A DNA stretch of 5,430 bases from an uncultured Erysipelotrichaceae bacterium (lineage in GTDB: Bacteria > Bacillota_I > Bacilli_A > RF39 > UBA660), in contig CACZQI010000036.1 in the NCBI GenBank assembly GCA_902783345.1, positions 1 through 5,430 of the forward strand, written 5' to 3'. The notes under the pieces are model-generated. The model did not search any database. It was not told where the DNA came from and saw nothing but the letters and a program-made list of their open reading frames with translations. Every line of letters starts with the position of its first letter. Position 1 is the stretch's first letter. The position numbers were made by a program, and so were the translations under genes. This document shows positions 1 to 5,219 of this stretch, in pieces.

Positions 1-209
1 AGTAATCCTTCTGCATCTTCTATTGGAAATGCATTATCTAAGTTTATTTCTTCTTCTCCTGTTATTTGGATGTCTAAACAGTTATATATACTTACACTAT
101 TACTACCTTCCTGACTTTTACTATTTGTAAATATTGCATAAGTAAATCCGCCAAAGGCTACTAACATAAATACGATTAATCCTGTTAACACTATTATTTT
201 CTTTTTCAT
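1..209 (-). CDS. Secreted protein with SipW/camelysin-like signal peptide (N-terminal part only)
   Basis: This is the first 69 codons of a gene that runs off the left edge of the window. The start is the ATG at 207-209, preceded 8 bases upstream by an AGGTGG ribosome binding site (218-223). The product begins with three lysines (residues 2-4) and then a hydrophobic stretch over residues 5-25 ending in GGFTYAIFTNS. That ending resembles the export signals of TasA/camelysin-type proteins processed by SipW-like signal peptidases, so cleavage near Ala25 is likely. The mature part seen so far is acidic and rich in Ser, Asn and Glu, with one Cys at residue 43. The protein is therefore probably exported to the cell surface or matrix. 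The gene lies downstream of ku-ligase but has its own promoter in the 85-base gap. The family and function of the mature domain cannot be named from this fragment; an ordinary lipid-free secreted protein is the alternative. Confidence 0.6.
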   Translation of the reverse strand, partial: MKKKIIVLTGLIVFMLVAFGGFTYAIFTNSKSQEGSNSVSIYNCLDIQITGEEEINLDNAFPIEDAEGL

Positions 210-234
210 ATGAAAAACCACCTACTCTAAGGTG

Positions 235-243
235 ATTATATCA
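235..243 (-). promoter_or_regulatory. Extended -10 promoter of the secreted-protein gene
   Basis: Read on the minus strand this is TGATATAAT, a perfect TATAAT (235-240) with the TGn extension (241-243). Transcription would begin near 228, leaving a leader of about 18 bases that holds the AGGTGG ribosome binding site. A perfect TTGACA lies at 263-268, but it is 22 bases from the -10, too far for a standard sigma-A spacing, so the extended -10 probably carries the promoter. Confidence 0.55.
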
Positions 244-272
244 TTTAATTGCCCCCCACAAGTGTCAAATTT

Positions 273-294
273 GCGTAAACTTTACGTAAAGCGC
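273..294. promoter_or_regulatory. Overlapping inverted repeats, possible operator
   Basis: The stretch between the ligase stop codon and the TTGACA element holds a perfect 12-base palindrome, CTTTACGTAAAG (280-291). It overlaps a second dyad, CGTAAA-c-TTTACG (274-286), so the unit alternates GTAAA and TTTAC. It has no U tract and almost no loop, so it is a poor terminator. Its place just upstream of the secreted-protein promoter suggests a binding site for a dimeric regulator. That role is inference; no regulator is identified. Confidence 0.35.
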
Positions 295-1173
295 TTATTT
301 CTTGACAAATGGTTGTCTCAAATGATTATCTTTAGTTCTTTCCATATAATTTATTTTTATCTTTAATTTAGGCTCAATGTAATTAATATTTTCATTATAA
401 TTAACAAATCTATTTTGTACTATTTTACTATTAATTACATCTTTATATAAAGGATGTTTCTTACTTAATGAGCATGATCCTACATAATAAAAATCATTAT
501 TTTTATATTCCCCAAGAGAAATAGATATTACATACATACTTTTCTTAATACTATAGCCACCTATTAAAAAATCCTCACATTTAAAATTTTTTATTTTAAT
601 CCACTCATCGCATCTTGTATCAATATAATATTTACCTTTTTTCTTTTTAGCAACAATTCCTTCTAAATTTAACTTTTGCACTTTTTTAAAAAGTTCAATA
701 CCTTTTTCTTCAATATAAAAACTTTTAATAAAAATATTATCATCTTCATAATTATTTAAAATCTTTTTTCTATCAATAAGGGGTAAATTAATTAAGTTTT
801 TATTCTCATATAAAATATCAAAGGCGATAAATGTTATTGGATTAGATAAGACTTTGTTATCAATTTTGTTTTTATCTTTAAGATGCAATCTTTCTTGTAA
901 TTTGCTAAAAGAAGGTTTCCCATTATCTGTGCAAATTATTTCTCCATCAAAAATAACATCTTTATTTACTTTATTTTTTAAAGCATATAGTTCTGGAAAC
1001 AAATAGGTCATATCATTTAAATTACGATTAATTATTCTTATTTCTTTTGAGTTAACATAAATAAGGACTCTAATGCCATCATATTTTATTTCATATAGAT
1101 AATCTTTAGAATTAAATGGTTTTTCTCTTTCATTAAGAAGCATGGGACTAAAAGTTTTATGCCAAAGACTCAT
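295..1173 (-). CDS. ligD: ATP-dependent DNA ligase, LigD ligase-domain type (NHEJ)
   Basis: The 292-residue protein seals DNA nicks with ATP through a lysyl-AMP intermediate, here most likely joining double-strand ends held by Ku. All nucleotidyltransferase motifs are visible in order: motif I EIKYDGIR with the adenylated Lys30; motif III FDGEI (Glu78); motif IIIa FIAFDIL (115-121); motif IV EGIVAK (171-176); motif V WIKIK (191-195). A C-terminal OB-fold ends in the LRQPF motif VI-like segment (285-289). It has only the ligase and OB domains; the polymerase and phosphoesterase domains of full LigD are absent, so the symbol refers to the ligase domain. The ATG start overlaps the ku stop codon as ATGA, with an AAAGGAG ribosome binding site at 1179-1185 inside the end of ku, which indicates translational coupling. 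No clear terminator follows. Replicative LigA-type ligase is excluded because that enzyme uses NAD+ and has a different architecture. Confidence 0.93.
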   Translation of the reverse strand: MSLWHKTFSPMLLNEREKPFNSKDYLYEIKYDGIRVLIYVNSKEIRIINRNLNDMTYLFPELYALKNKVNKDVIFDGEIICTDNGKPSFSKLQERLHLKDKNKIDNKVLSNPITFIAFDILYENKNLINLPLIDRKKILNNYEDDNIFIKSFYIEEKGIELFKKVQKLNLEGIVAKKKKGKYYIDTRCDEWIKIKNFKCEDFLIGGYSIKKSMYVISISLGEYKNNDFYYVGSCSLSKKHPLYKDVINSKIVQNRFVNYNENINYIEPKLKIKINYMERTKDNHLRQPFVKK

Positions 1174-1919
1174 TTAGTCTCCTTTAAAGATAGTTCTAAG
1201 GCTTTCATTAAATCATTAATTTGTTTTTTATTATTCTTTTTAACTGCTTTAATACTTTTACCATTTAATTTATCATTTATTGCTTCTTTAATTCTATCTT
1301 GATATTCATCTTTATATTTTTCTGGTTCAAATTTTCCACTTAGTGAATCAATAAGTTTAATCGCCATTTCAAGTTCTTTAGGTTTAATATCTTTGCTTAT
1401 ATCATTTTCCGGTAAATTAACCTCTTCATTAAAATACAAAGTATTCATAATAATACCATTTTCTTTAAAATAAAGAATAGCGTAATAAAATTTAGATGCT
1501 AATACTGTTTTACATAAAGCAACTTTTTTAGTTTTCTTTAACGCTTCACAAAATAATGTATAAGCTTTACTCTTTTTATCAACGGCTAAAAAATAACTTT
1601 TTTCAAAATAAAAAGGACTTACTTCATTTTCTTTAACAAAGGAAACAATTTCAATTTCTTTTTCATTTTGAGGTTCTAGTTTTTTAAGTTCTTCTTTCGT
1701 AAAAGTTAAGTATTCATCTTCATCTACTTTATATCCCTTTATAATATCAATTTCTTTGACATCTTTTTTACAATGAGGACAATATTTAATATATTTAACT
1801 CTATTTAAACATTTTTTATGAAGTTGATTAAATGATGTATCATTATTTTTGATAATAGGATTCATTACAACTGGAATATTTACCAGTGAAAAAGAGATTG
1901 TACTATGAATATTGGGCAT
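1170..1919 (-). CDS. ku: Ku protein, DNA end-binding factor of bacterial NHEJ
   Basis: The 249-residue protein is a bacterial Ku, a homodimeric ring that loads onto double-strand breaks and recruits the ligase. Recognisable parts are the N-terminal segment ISFSLVNIPV (8-17), SFNQLHKKC (29-37), the CPHC pair (47-50), the IIKGYKVDEDEY segment (59-70), and the C-terminal DLMKALELSL (236-245), which matches the conserved tail of bacterial Ku. It lacks the long lysine-rich extension seen in some actinobacterial Ku proteins. I chose the ATG at 1917-1919 over the in-frame GTG at 1926-1928 because AGGTG (1926-1930) lies 6 bases before the ATG and overlaps the GTG; the GTG start would add three residues. 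The gene begins shortly after the terminator at 1964-1987, so it needs its own promoter; a TATATT at 1944-1949 is a weak candidate -10. The stop TGA overlaps the ligase start by four bases, so the pair forms one operon. Confidence 0.93.
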   Translation of the reverse strand: MPNIHSTISFSLVNIPVVMNPIIKNNDTSFNQLHKKCLNRVKYIKYCPHCKKDVKEIDIIKGYKVDEDEYLTFTKEELKKLEPQNEKEIEIVSFVKENEVSPFYFEKSYFLAVDKKSKAYTLFCEALKKTKKVALCKTVLASKFYYAILYFKENGIIMNTLYFNEEVNLPENDISKDIKPKELEMAIKLIDSLSGKFEPEKYKDEYQDRIKEAINDKLNGKSIKAVKKNNKKQINDLMKALELSLKETK

Positions 1920-1925
1920 TAATAT

Positions 1926-1930
1926 CACCT
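1926..1930 (-). promoter_or_regulatory. Ribosome binding site that fixes the ku start
   Basis: AGGTG on the minus strand lies 6 bases before the ATG at 1917-1919. It overlaps the alternative GTG codon at 1926-1928, so that GTG is part of the ribosome binding site and not the start. Confidence 0.7.
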
Positions 1931-1963
1931 ATTATTATTGTTAAATATATTTAAATTTTTATA

Positions 1964-1987
1964 CAAAAAAAGGAGTTATTCTCCTTT
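1964..1987 (-). terminator. Rho-independent terminator of the Cys-rich protein gene
   Basis: On the minus strand AAAGGAG, loop AATAA and CTCCTTT form a 7-bp stem (arms at 1981-1987 and 1969-1975) followed by a run of T. The stop codon at 1976-1978 sits in the loop, so the hairpin overlaps the end of the reading frame. Confidence 0.8.
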
Positions 1988-2338
1988 AAGTACATCATTT
2001 ATTTCATCTAGGCCTGATATAACATCAGATACAATAGTTTGAACTAATAATAAAGTTGGTACTTCAATCTTTTTATCTAAATCAAAAAACCCTTCTTTTT
2101 TACCTTCATCTAAATCAATAAAAGCATAATCAATTTTATGTTTGTCTAACATTTTGATGGCTTTTTCAGTTTTTTCTTCACCATTTACACCTACTAATAC
2201 TAATTTTTCTTCAAGTGGTGGTAAATCTTGAGAGCAGCAATCACATTCAGTATCACAATCACAATTATCACCGCAAGTGCATTTTTCATCTAAATGGCAA
2301 TGGCATTTTTCTTCTAATAAATCTTCTTTCTTTTTCAT
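1976..2338 (-). CDS. Thioredoxin/glutaredoxin-fold protein with a cysteine-rich N-terminal head
   Basis: The 120-residue protein has two parts. Residues 11-35 hold nine cysteines and two histidines in a CxC rhythm (Cys12, 14, 20, 22, 26, 28, 32, 34, 35), interspersed with Asp and Glu, as in small metal-binding or metallothionein-like segments. Residues 45-118 read as a compact thioredoxin/glutaredoxin fold: strand KLVLVGV, helix, strand DYAFIDLDE, the cis-proline strand EVPTLLL (Pro94), strand, then SGLDEINDVL. The usual CxxC after the first strand is replaced by NGEEKTEK, so the fold cannot do dithiol exchange there; the head cysteines may supply redox or metal chemistry instead. The start at 2338 is supported by GGAGG at 2343-2347. 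A longer reading to 2440 is open but runs through the tRNA gene and is rejected. The gene probably shares a transcript with the tRNA and ends in a terminator overlapping its stop. No family name is assigned; metal binding is inference. Confidence 0.8.
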   Translation of the reverse strand: MKKKEDLLEEKCHCHLDEKCTCGDNCDCDTECDCCSQDLPPLEEKLVLVGVNGEEKTEKAIKMLDKHKIDYAFIDLDEGKKEGFFDLDKKIEVPTLLLVQTIVSDVISGLDEINDVLKGE

Positions 2339-2342
2339 TTTT

Positions 2343-2347
2343 CCTCC
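2343..2347 (-). promoter_or_regulatory. Ribosome binding site that fixes the start of the Cys-rich protein
   Basis: GGAGG on the minus strand lies 4 bases before the ATG at 2336-2338, in the 19-base gap between the tRNA 3' end and the gene. It supports the short form over the open frame that reaches back through the tRNA. Confidence 0.7.
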
Positions 2348-2357
2348 ATCAATAAAT

Positions 2358-2433
2358 TGGCTGCCCCAGCTGGATTCGAACCAGCGAAATGTCAGGGTCA
2401 GAGCCTGATGCCTTACCGCTTGGCTATGGGGCA
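2358..2433 (-). tRNA. tRNA-Gln, anticodon CTG
   Basis: The 76-base gene folds into a complete cloverleaf. The acceptor stem is TGCCCCA with TGGGGCA, followed by G and an encoded CCA. The D arm is GCC-AAGCGGTAA-GGC, the anticodon stem TCAGG with CCTGA, and the T arm GCTGG-TTCGAAT-CCAGC. The seven-base anticodon loop CTCTGAC gives anticodon CTG (2399-2401), which reads the glutamine codon CAG. The U1-A72 first pair is the one known in Firmicutes to allow charging through Glu-tRNA(Gln) and the GatCAB amidotransferase. The variable loop (CATTTC) has six bases, one more than I count in typical class I tRNA-Gln. A CTG isoacceptor is uncommon in AT-rich genomes, where the TTG species can read both glutamine codons. 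The Cys-rich protein gene starts 19 bases beyond the CCA. Confidence 0.95.
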
Positions 2434-2444
2434 ATTCCATAAAT

Positions 2445-2453
2445 ATTATTGCA
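2445..2453 (-). promoter_or_regulatory. Candidate extended -10 promoter for tRNA-Gln
   Basis: TGCAATAAT on the minus strand is an extended -10 with one mismatch to TATAAT. It predicts a start near 2438, about five bases before the mature tRNA 5' end. TTTCTT at 2468-2473 is at a 17-base spacing but matches TTGACA poorly and overlaps the upstream terminator. The Cys-rich gene has little room for a promoter of its own, so it probably uses this one. Confidence 0.4.
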
Positions 2454-2462
2454 TAAATCCTT

Positions 2463-2502
2463 AAAAAAAGAAACTATTTTATAACATATCCAGTTTCTTT
2501 TT
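2463..2502 (-). terminator. Rho-independent terminator of the fic gene
   Basis: The minus strand carries AAAAAGAAACT (2492-2502) and AGTTTCTTTTT (2465-2475), an 11-bp perfect but A/T-rich inverted repeat with a 16-base loop, followed by more T. The upstream arm lies inside the fic reading frame and the stop codon TAG (2474-2476) straddles the foot of the second arm. The stem is weak in GC, so termination may be partial and allow some readthrough into the tRNA. Confidence 0.55.
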
Positions 2503-3316
2503 CGTTTGTTTTTTGTAATGAATCCATTAAATCTAATTCAACAATTGCATCACATATTTTATAATAATAAAATTTAGTAATATTAGTATAATCATTAGTT
2601 TCAATAGCGTTTAATAATACATCTTTATAAACATCTCTTTCATTTATATTAATATAAATTGGTGGAAGACCAATTTTACCTAACATTAAATTTAATAATG
2701 ATCTAAATATTCTTTTATTACCATCTCTAAATGGTTGTATTTTAATTAAATCAACCATAACTTTTATACATTCTTCAATATATTTAAGAATATCATCTTG
2801 GTTAATTTCAATCTTCTTCGTTACATAACTTTGAAATATTTTTCTTGCTTCACTAGAATCAATAACTTCATAACTTGAGCCACTTAATCTTACTGGTTCA
2901 TCTCTTAGTTTACCCCCAAACTCAGGATAAGGACAAGCTGAATATAAAAGGCAGTGCATTTTTAGAGTATCAACAAAAATATTAGGCGTTTTATTTTTAA
3001 AATCATATGAACTAATAAAATCATAAATATGCGCTAAACCAATTCTTTCTTCTAATGTAACATTAGGCTCGATTTCTGCTTCATTATCAATATATTTTAA
3101 TTTATAATTTTTAACTATCGCTTGATAATCATTTTGCTCTAAATAGTATACATATAAAGATATAATATTTTCCGGAATATAATTCTCTTCTTCAAATAAA
3201 CGATGTTCAATTTTCTTTTGTTTATAACAATCTTGCAAATAAAAAATAGCATCTTTAACTTCTTTTTCACTTAATAACAAATTACTTGGTTTTATAAACA
3301 TTTTATCATCTATCAA
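2474..3316 (-). CDS. Fic-domain protein with Gln in place of the catalytic His
   Basis: The 280-residue protein belongs to the Fic/Doc (Fido) fold, enzymes that usually transfer AMP or another nucleotide part to hydroxyl side chains of target proteins. The signature is QPFRDGNKR (194-202), against the family HPFxDGN[GK]R. The Asp, Gly-Asn and Arg used for metal and phosphate binding are present, but the catalytic histidine is glutamine (codon CAA). The substrate-clamping flap appears as GGKLRDEPVRLSGSSY (134-149). Residues 1-90 are a helical region I do not recognise. I see no clean [ST]xxxE[GN] inhibitory motif; TNEKET near the C-terminus (270-275) is the closest. The start is TTG at 3314-3316, supported by GAGGG (3324-3328) 7 bases away; the next ATG is 22 bases from that site. 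No partner antitoxin is adjacent, and the gene has its own promoter and terminator. It may be a low-activity enzyme, a different transferase or a binding protein. Confidence 0.88.
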   Translation of the reverse strand: MIDDKMFIKPSNLLLSEKEVKDAIFYLQDCYKQKKIEHRLFEEENYIPENIISLYVYYLEQNDYQAIVKNYKLKYIDNEAEIEPNVTLEERIGLAHIYDFISSYDFKNKTPNIFVDTLKMHCLLYSACPYPEFGGKLRDEPVRLSGSSYEVIDSSEARKIFQSYVTKKIEINQDDILKYIEECIKVMVDLIKIQPFRDGNKRIFRSLLNLMLGKIGLPPIYININERDVYKDVLLNAIETNDYTNITKFYYYKICDAIVELDLMDSLQKTNEKETGYVIK

Positions 3317-3323
3317 ATTTAAT

Positions 3324-3328
3324 CCCTC
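3324..3328 (-). promoter_or_regulatory. Ribosome binding site supporting a TTG start for fic
   Basis: GAGGG on the minus strand is 7 bases before TTG (3314-3316) but 22 bases before the first in-frame ATG (3299-3301). No comparable site precedes that ATG, so initiation at TTG is preferred. Confidence 0.6.
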
Positions 3329-3340
3329 ATTTACTTTTTA

Positions 3341-3349
3341 AATATATCA
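3341..3349 (-). promoter_or_regulatory. Candidate extended -10 promoter of fic
   Basis: TGATATATT on the minus strand is an extended -10 with one mismatch to TATAAT. It predicts a start near 3334 and an 18-base leader carrying the GAGGG site. I see no good -35. It lies just downstream of the nrdG terminator, so fic is a separate unit. Confidence 0.45.
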
Positions 3350-3370
3350 TAAAAATATTTAAAAGTATAG

Positions 3371-3392
3371 AAAAAAGGACTTATTAGTCCTT
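3371..3392 (-). terminator. Rho-independent terminator of nrdDG
   Basis: On the minus strand AAGGACT, loop AATA and AGTCCTT form a 7-bp stem (arms at 3386-3392 and 3375-3381) followed by T residues through 3371. The first arm overlaps the nrdG stop codon (3391-3393). Confidence 0.8.
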
Positions 3393-3885
3393 ATTTTTCA
3401 TATAATATTACTTCATTTTTCTGTAAAGATTTTTGAACATCAATAACTCTTTGATTAGCGCTTCCACGCCATTTTAATCTAAAATCATGAAGTTCATCTA
3501 CGTACTGTCCATCTACTAAAACATCTATATATTTTAAAACTTCTTTATCTTTTAAATCTCTATCAAATAAGAAGCCAGACCATACCCATAAGGTTTTATG
3601 TGGAAATCTTTCTTTAAATGCTTTAGCAATCATCGTTGTGCCTTCAATATTTTTTGGATGCATTGGCTCGCCACCTAAAATTGATAATCCAACAATATGT
3701 TCAGGGGCGCATAAATCTAAAATATGCTCAACTACTTCTTCAGTAAGTTCTTTTCCCTTAGTAAAATCCCAGGTTTCTGGATTAAAACAGTTTTTGCAAT
3801 GGAACTCACATCCTTGCATAAAAACTGATACTCTTACGCCTTCACCATTAGATACATCCATTTTTCTAATTGTGTTATATCTCAT
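3391..3885 (-). CDS. nrdG: Anaerobic ribonucleotide reductase activating protein (radical SAM)
   Basis: The 164-residue protein is NrdG, the cytoplasmic radical SAM enzyme that cleaves S-adenosylmethionine to place the glycyl radical on NrdD. The iron-sulfur cluster motif CxxxCxxC is at Cys26, Cys30 and Cys33, within a run typical of the family (FMQGCEFHCKNCFNPETW). The SAM-binding GGEP motif is at 71-74. DVLVDGQYV and WRGSANQRVID near the C-terminus are also characteristic, and the length is normal for NrdG. Its ATG lies only two bases after the nrdD stop (TAA-TT-ATG), with a weak AAGAAG-like ribosome binding site inside the end of nrdD, so translation is probably coupled. A terminator overlaps its stop. 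The gene looks intact, but its upstream partner is truncated in this window. Confidence 0.96.
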   Translation of the reverse strand: MRYNTIRKMDVSNGEGVRVSVFMQGCEFHCKNCFNPETWDFTKGKELTEEVVEHILDLCAPEHIVGLSILGGEPMHPKNIEGTTMIAKAFKERFPHKTLWVWSGFLFDRDLKDKEVLKYIDVLVDGQYVDELHDFRLKWRGSANQRVIDVQKSLQKNEVILYEK

Positions 3886-3887
3886 AA

Positions 3888-5219
3888 TTAGTCTTCTTTA
3901 TTATCTATATGTAATACTCTTTCTTTAATTTCTTGAGTACGACCTTTGTTCCAGAAATTTGAACCAATATATCCGCAAGTACGTCTTGCAACATTTAATT
4001 TATCATGGTCTCTATTGCCACAATTAGGACAATACCATTCTAAATTATCATCTAATAATATTTCACCATCATATCCACATTCTTGACAGTAATCACTCTT
4101 AGTATTAAGTTCAGCATACATAATGTTATCATAAATAAACTTAATTACTTCAATTACTACTGGAATATTATTTTGTAAGTTTGGTGTTTCAATATAACTT
4201 ATAGCGCCTCCTGGTGATAAGTTTTGGAATTCAGCTTCTAATTTTAGTTTAGTAAAGGCATCAATCTCTTCAAAAACAGGTACATGATAAGAGTTAGTAA
4301 TATAATCACGATCAGTAATTCCTTTAATAACTCCAAATCTTTCTCTTAAACCTTTAGCAAATTTATAAGTTGTACTTTCAATTGGAGTACCATAAACTGA
4401 GTAATCAATATCTTCTTCAGCTTTCCATTTTTTACAAGCATCATTTAATTTTTGTAAAACAGCAAGACCAAATTCTTTACCTTCACCATTATCAGTATGA
4501 GAGTGTCCAGTCATATATTTAACACATTCATAAAGACCTGCATAGCCTAGTGAAATTGTTGAATATCCATGATGAAGTAAATCATGAATAGATTCACCCT
4601 TCTCTAAACGAGCTAAAGCGCCATGTTGCCATAAAATAGGTGCGATATCACTTGTTACATTAGAAAGTCTTTTATGTCTAATTTGTAAAGCACGATGGCA
4701 TAAATCTAATCTTTCATCTAATATTTTCCAGAAAGCATCCATATCTTTACTTGATGAAAGTGCAACATCTGGTAAGTTAATAGTAACGACACCTTGATTA
4801 AATCTACCATAATATTTACCTTTTCCTGGTACATAATTTTTAGCTTTAGCAATATTTCCTAAACTAATTGATCTATCTGGTGTTAAGAATGAACGGCATC
4901 CCATACATGGATAACATTGTCCTTCACCAAATTCATTTTTCTTAAGTTCAAGCATAACTTTTTCAGAAATATAATCTGGTACCATTCTTTTAGCAGTACA
5001 TTTAGCTGCAAGTTCAGTTAAATACCAATATTTAGAATCTTCATGAATATTATCTTCTTCTAAAACATATAGAAGTTTTGGAAATGCTGGGGTAATATAA
5101 ACACCTTTTTCATTTTTCATTCCCAATATTCTTTGTTTTAAAACTTCTTCAATAATCATCGCAAGTTCTTCTTTATATTCAGTTGTTTCTCCTAAATACA
5201 TACAAACTGATAAGTACAA
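3888..5219 (-). CDS. nrdD: Anaerobic ribonucleoside-triphosphate reductase, 5'-truncated (C-terminal ~440 residues)
   Basis: NrdD reduces ribonucleoside triphosphates to dNTPs without oxygen, using a glycyl radical made by NrdG. The 443-residue open frame covers the catalytic barrel's second part and the C-terminus: VYITPAFPKLLYVLEEDN (40-57), the radical-site CMGCR with Cys102, 105 and 108, GRFNQGVVTINLPDVAL, two zinc-binding CxxC pairs (378/381 and 397/400), and the glycyl radical loop RRTCGYIG with Gly416. NrdD is normally about 700 residues or more; the ATP-cone and first part of the barrel are missing. No ribosome binding site precedes the nominal TTG (5217-5219) or the ATG at 5199-5201, and family-like sequence fades at about 5210, where plus-strand nrdD sequence begins. 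The gene therefore looks cut rather than short. An in-frame stop on this strand follows at about 5292-5294. As drawn, the fragment should be inactive unless the missing part is joined elsewhere. Confidence 0.9.
   Translation of the reverse strand: MYLSVCMYLGETTEYKEELAMIIEEVLKQRILGMKNEKGVYITPAFPKLLYVLEEDNIHEDSKYWYLTELAAKCTAKRMVPDYISEKVMLELKKNEFGEGQCYPCMGCRSFLTPDRSISLGNIAKAKNYVPGKGKYYGRFNQGVVTINLPDVALSSSKDMDAFWKILDERLDLCHRALQIRHKRLSNVTSDIAPILWQHGALARLEKGESIHDLLHHGYSTISLGYAGLYECVKYMTGHSHTDNGEGKEFGLAVLQKLNDACKKWKAEEDIDYSVYGTPIESTTYKFAKGLRERFGVIKGITDRDYITNSYHVPVFEEIDAFTKLKLEAEFQNLSPGGAISYIETPNLQNNIPVVIEVIKFIYDNIMYAELNTKSDYCQECGYDGEILLDDNLEWYCPNCGNRDHDKLNVARRTCGYIGSNFWNKGRTQEIKERVLHIDNKED

Noticed and set aside
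235..268. TTGACA (263-268) and TATAAT (235-240) as a standard sigma-A promoter
   Set aside because: The spacing is 22 bases, outside the usual 16-19; the TGn-extended -10 alone is the better explanation.
1920..1928. GTG start for ku, adding three residues
   Set aside because: The GTG overlaps the AGGTG ribosome binding site of the ATG at 1917-1919, and no separate site precedes it.
2339..2440. A 34-residue N-terminal extension of the Cys-rich protein
   Set aside because: The open frame runs through the whole tRNA-Gln gene. A good ribosome binding site sits before the ATG at 2336-2338, so the extension is not translated.
2474..3316. Fic protein as the toxin of a toxin-antitoxin pair
   Set aside because: No small antitoxin gene adjoins it; the neighbours are a terminator and tRNA on one side and nrdG on the other. 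The catalytic His is also missing.
3638..3928. A 96-codon open frame on the plus strand
   Set aside because: It lies almost entirely antisense to nrdG, which has clear radical SAM motifs. The frame has no ribosome binding site and no recognisable domain; its hydrophobic tail comes from reading AT-rich sequence backwards.
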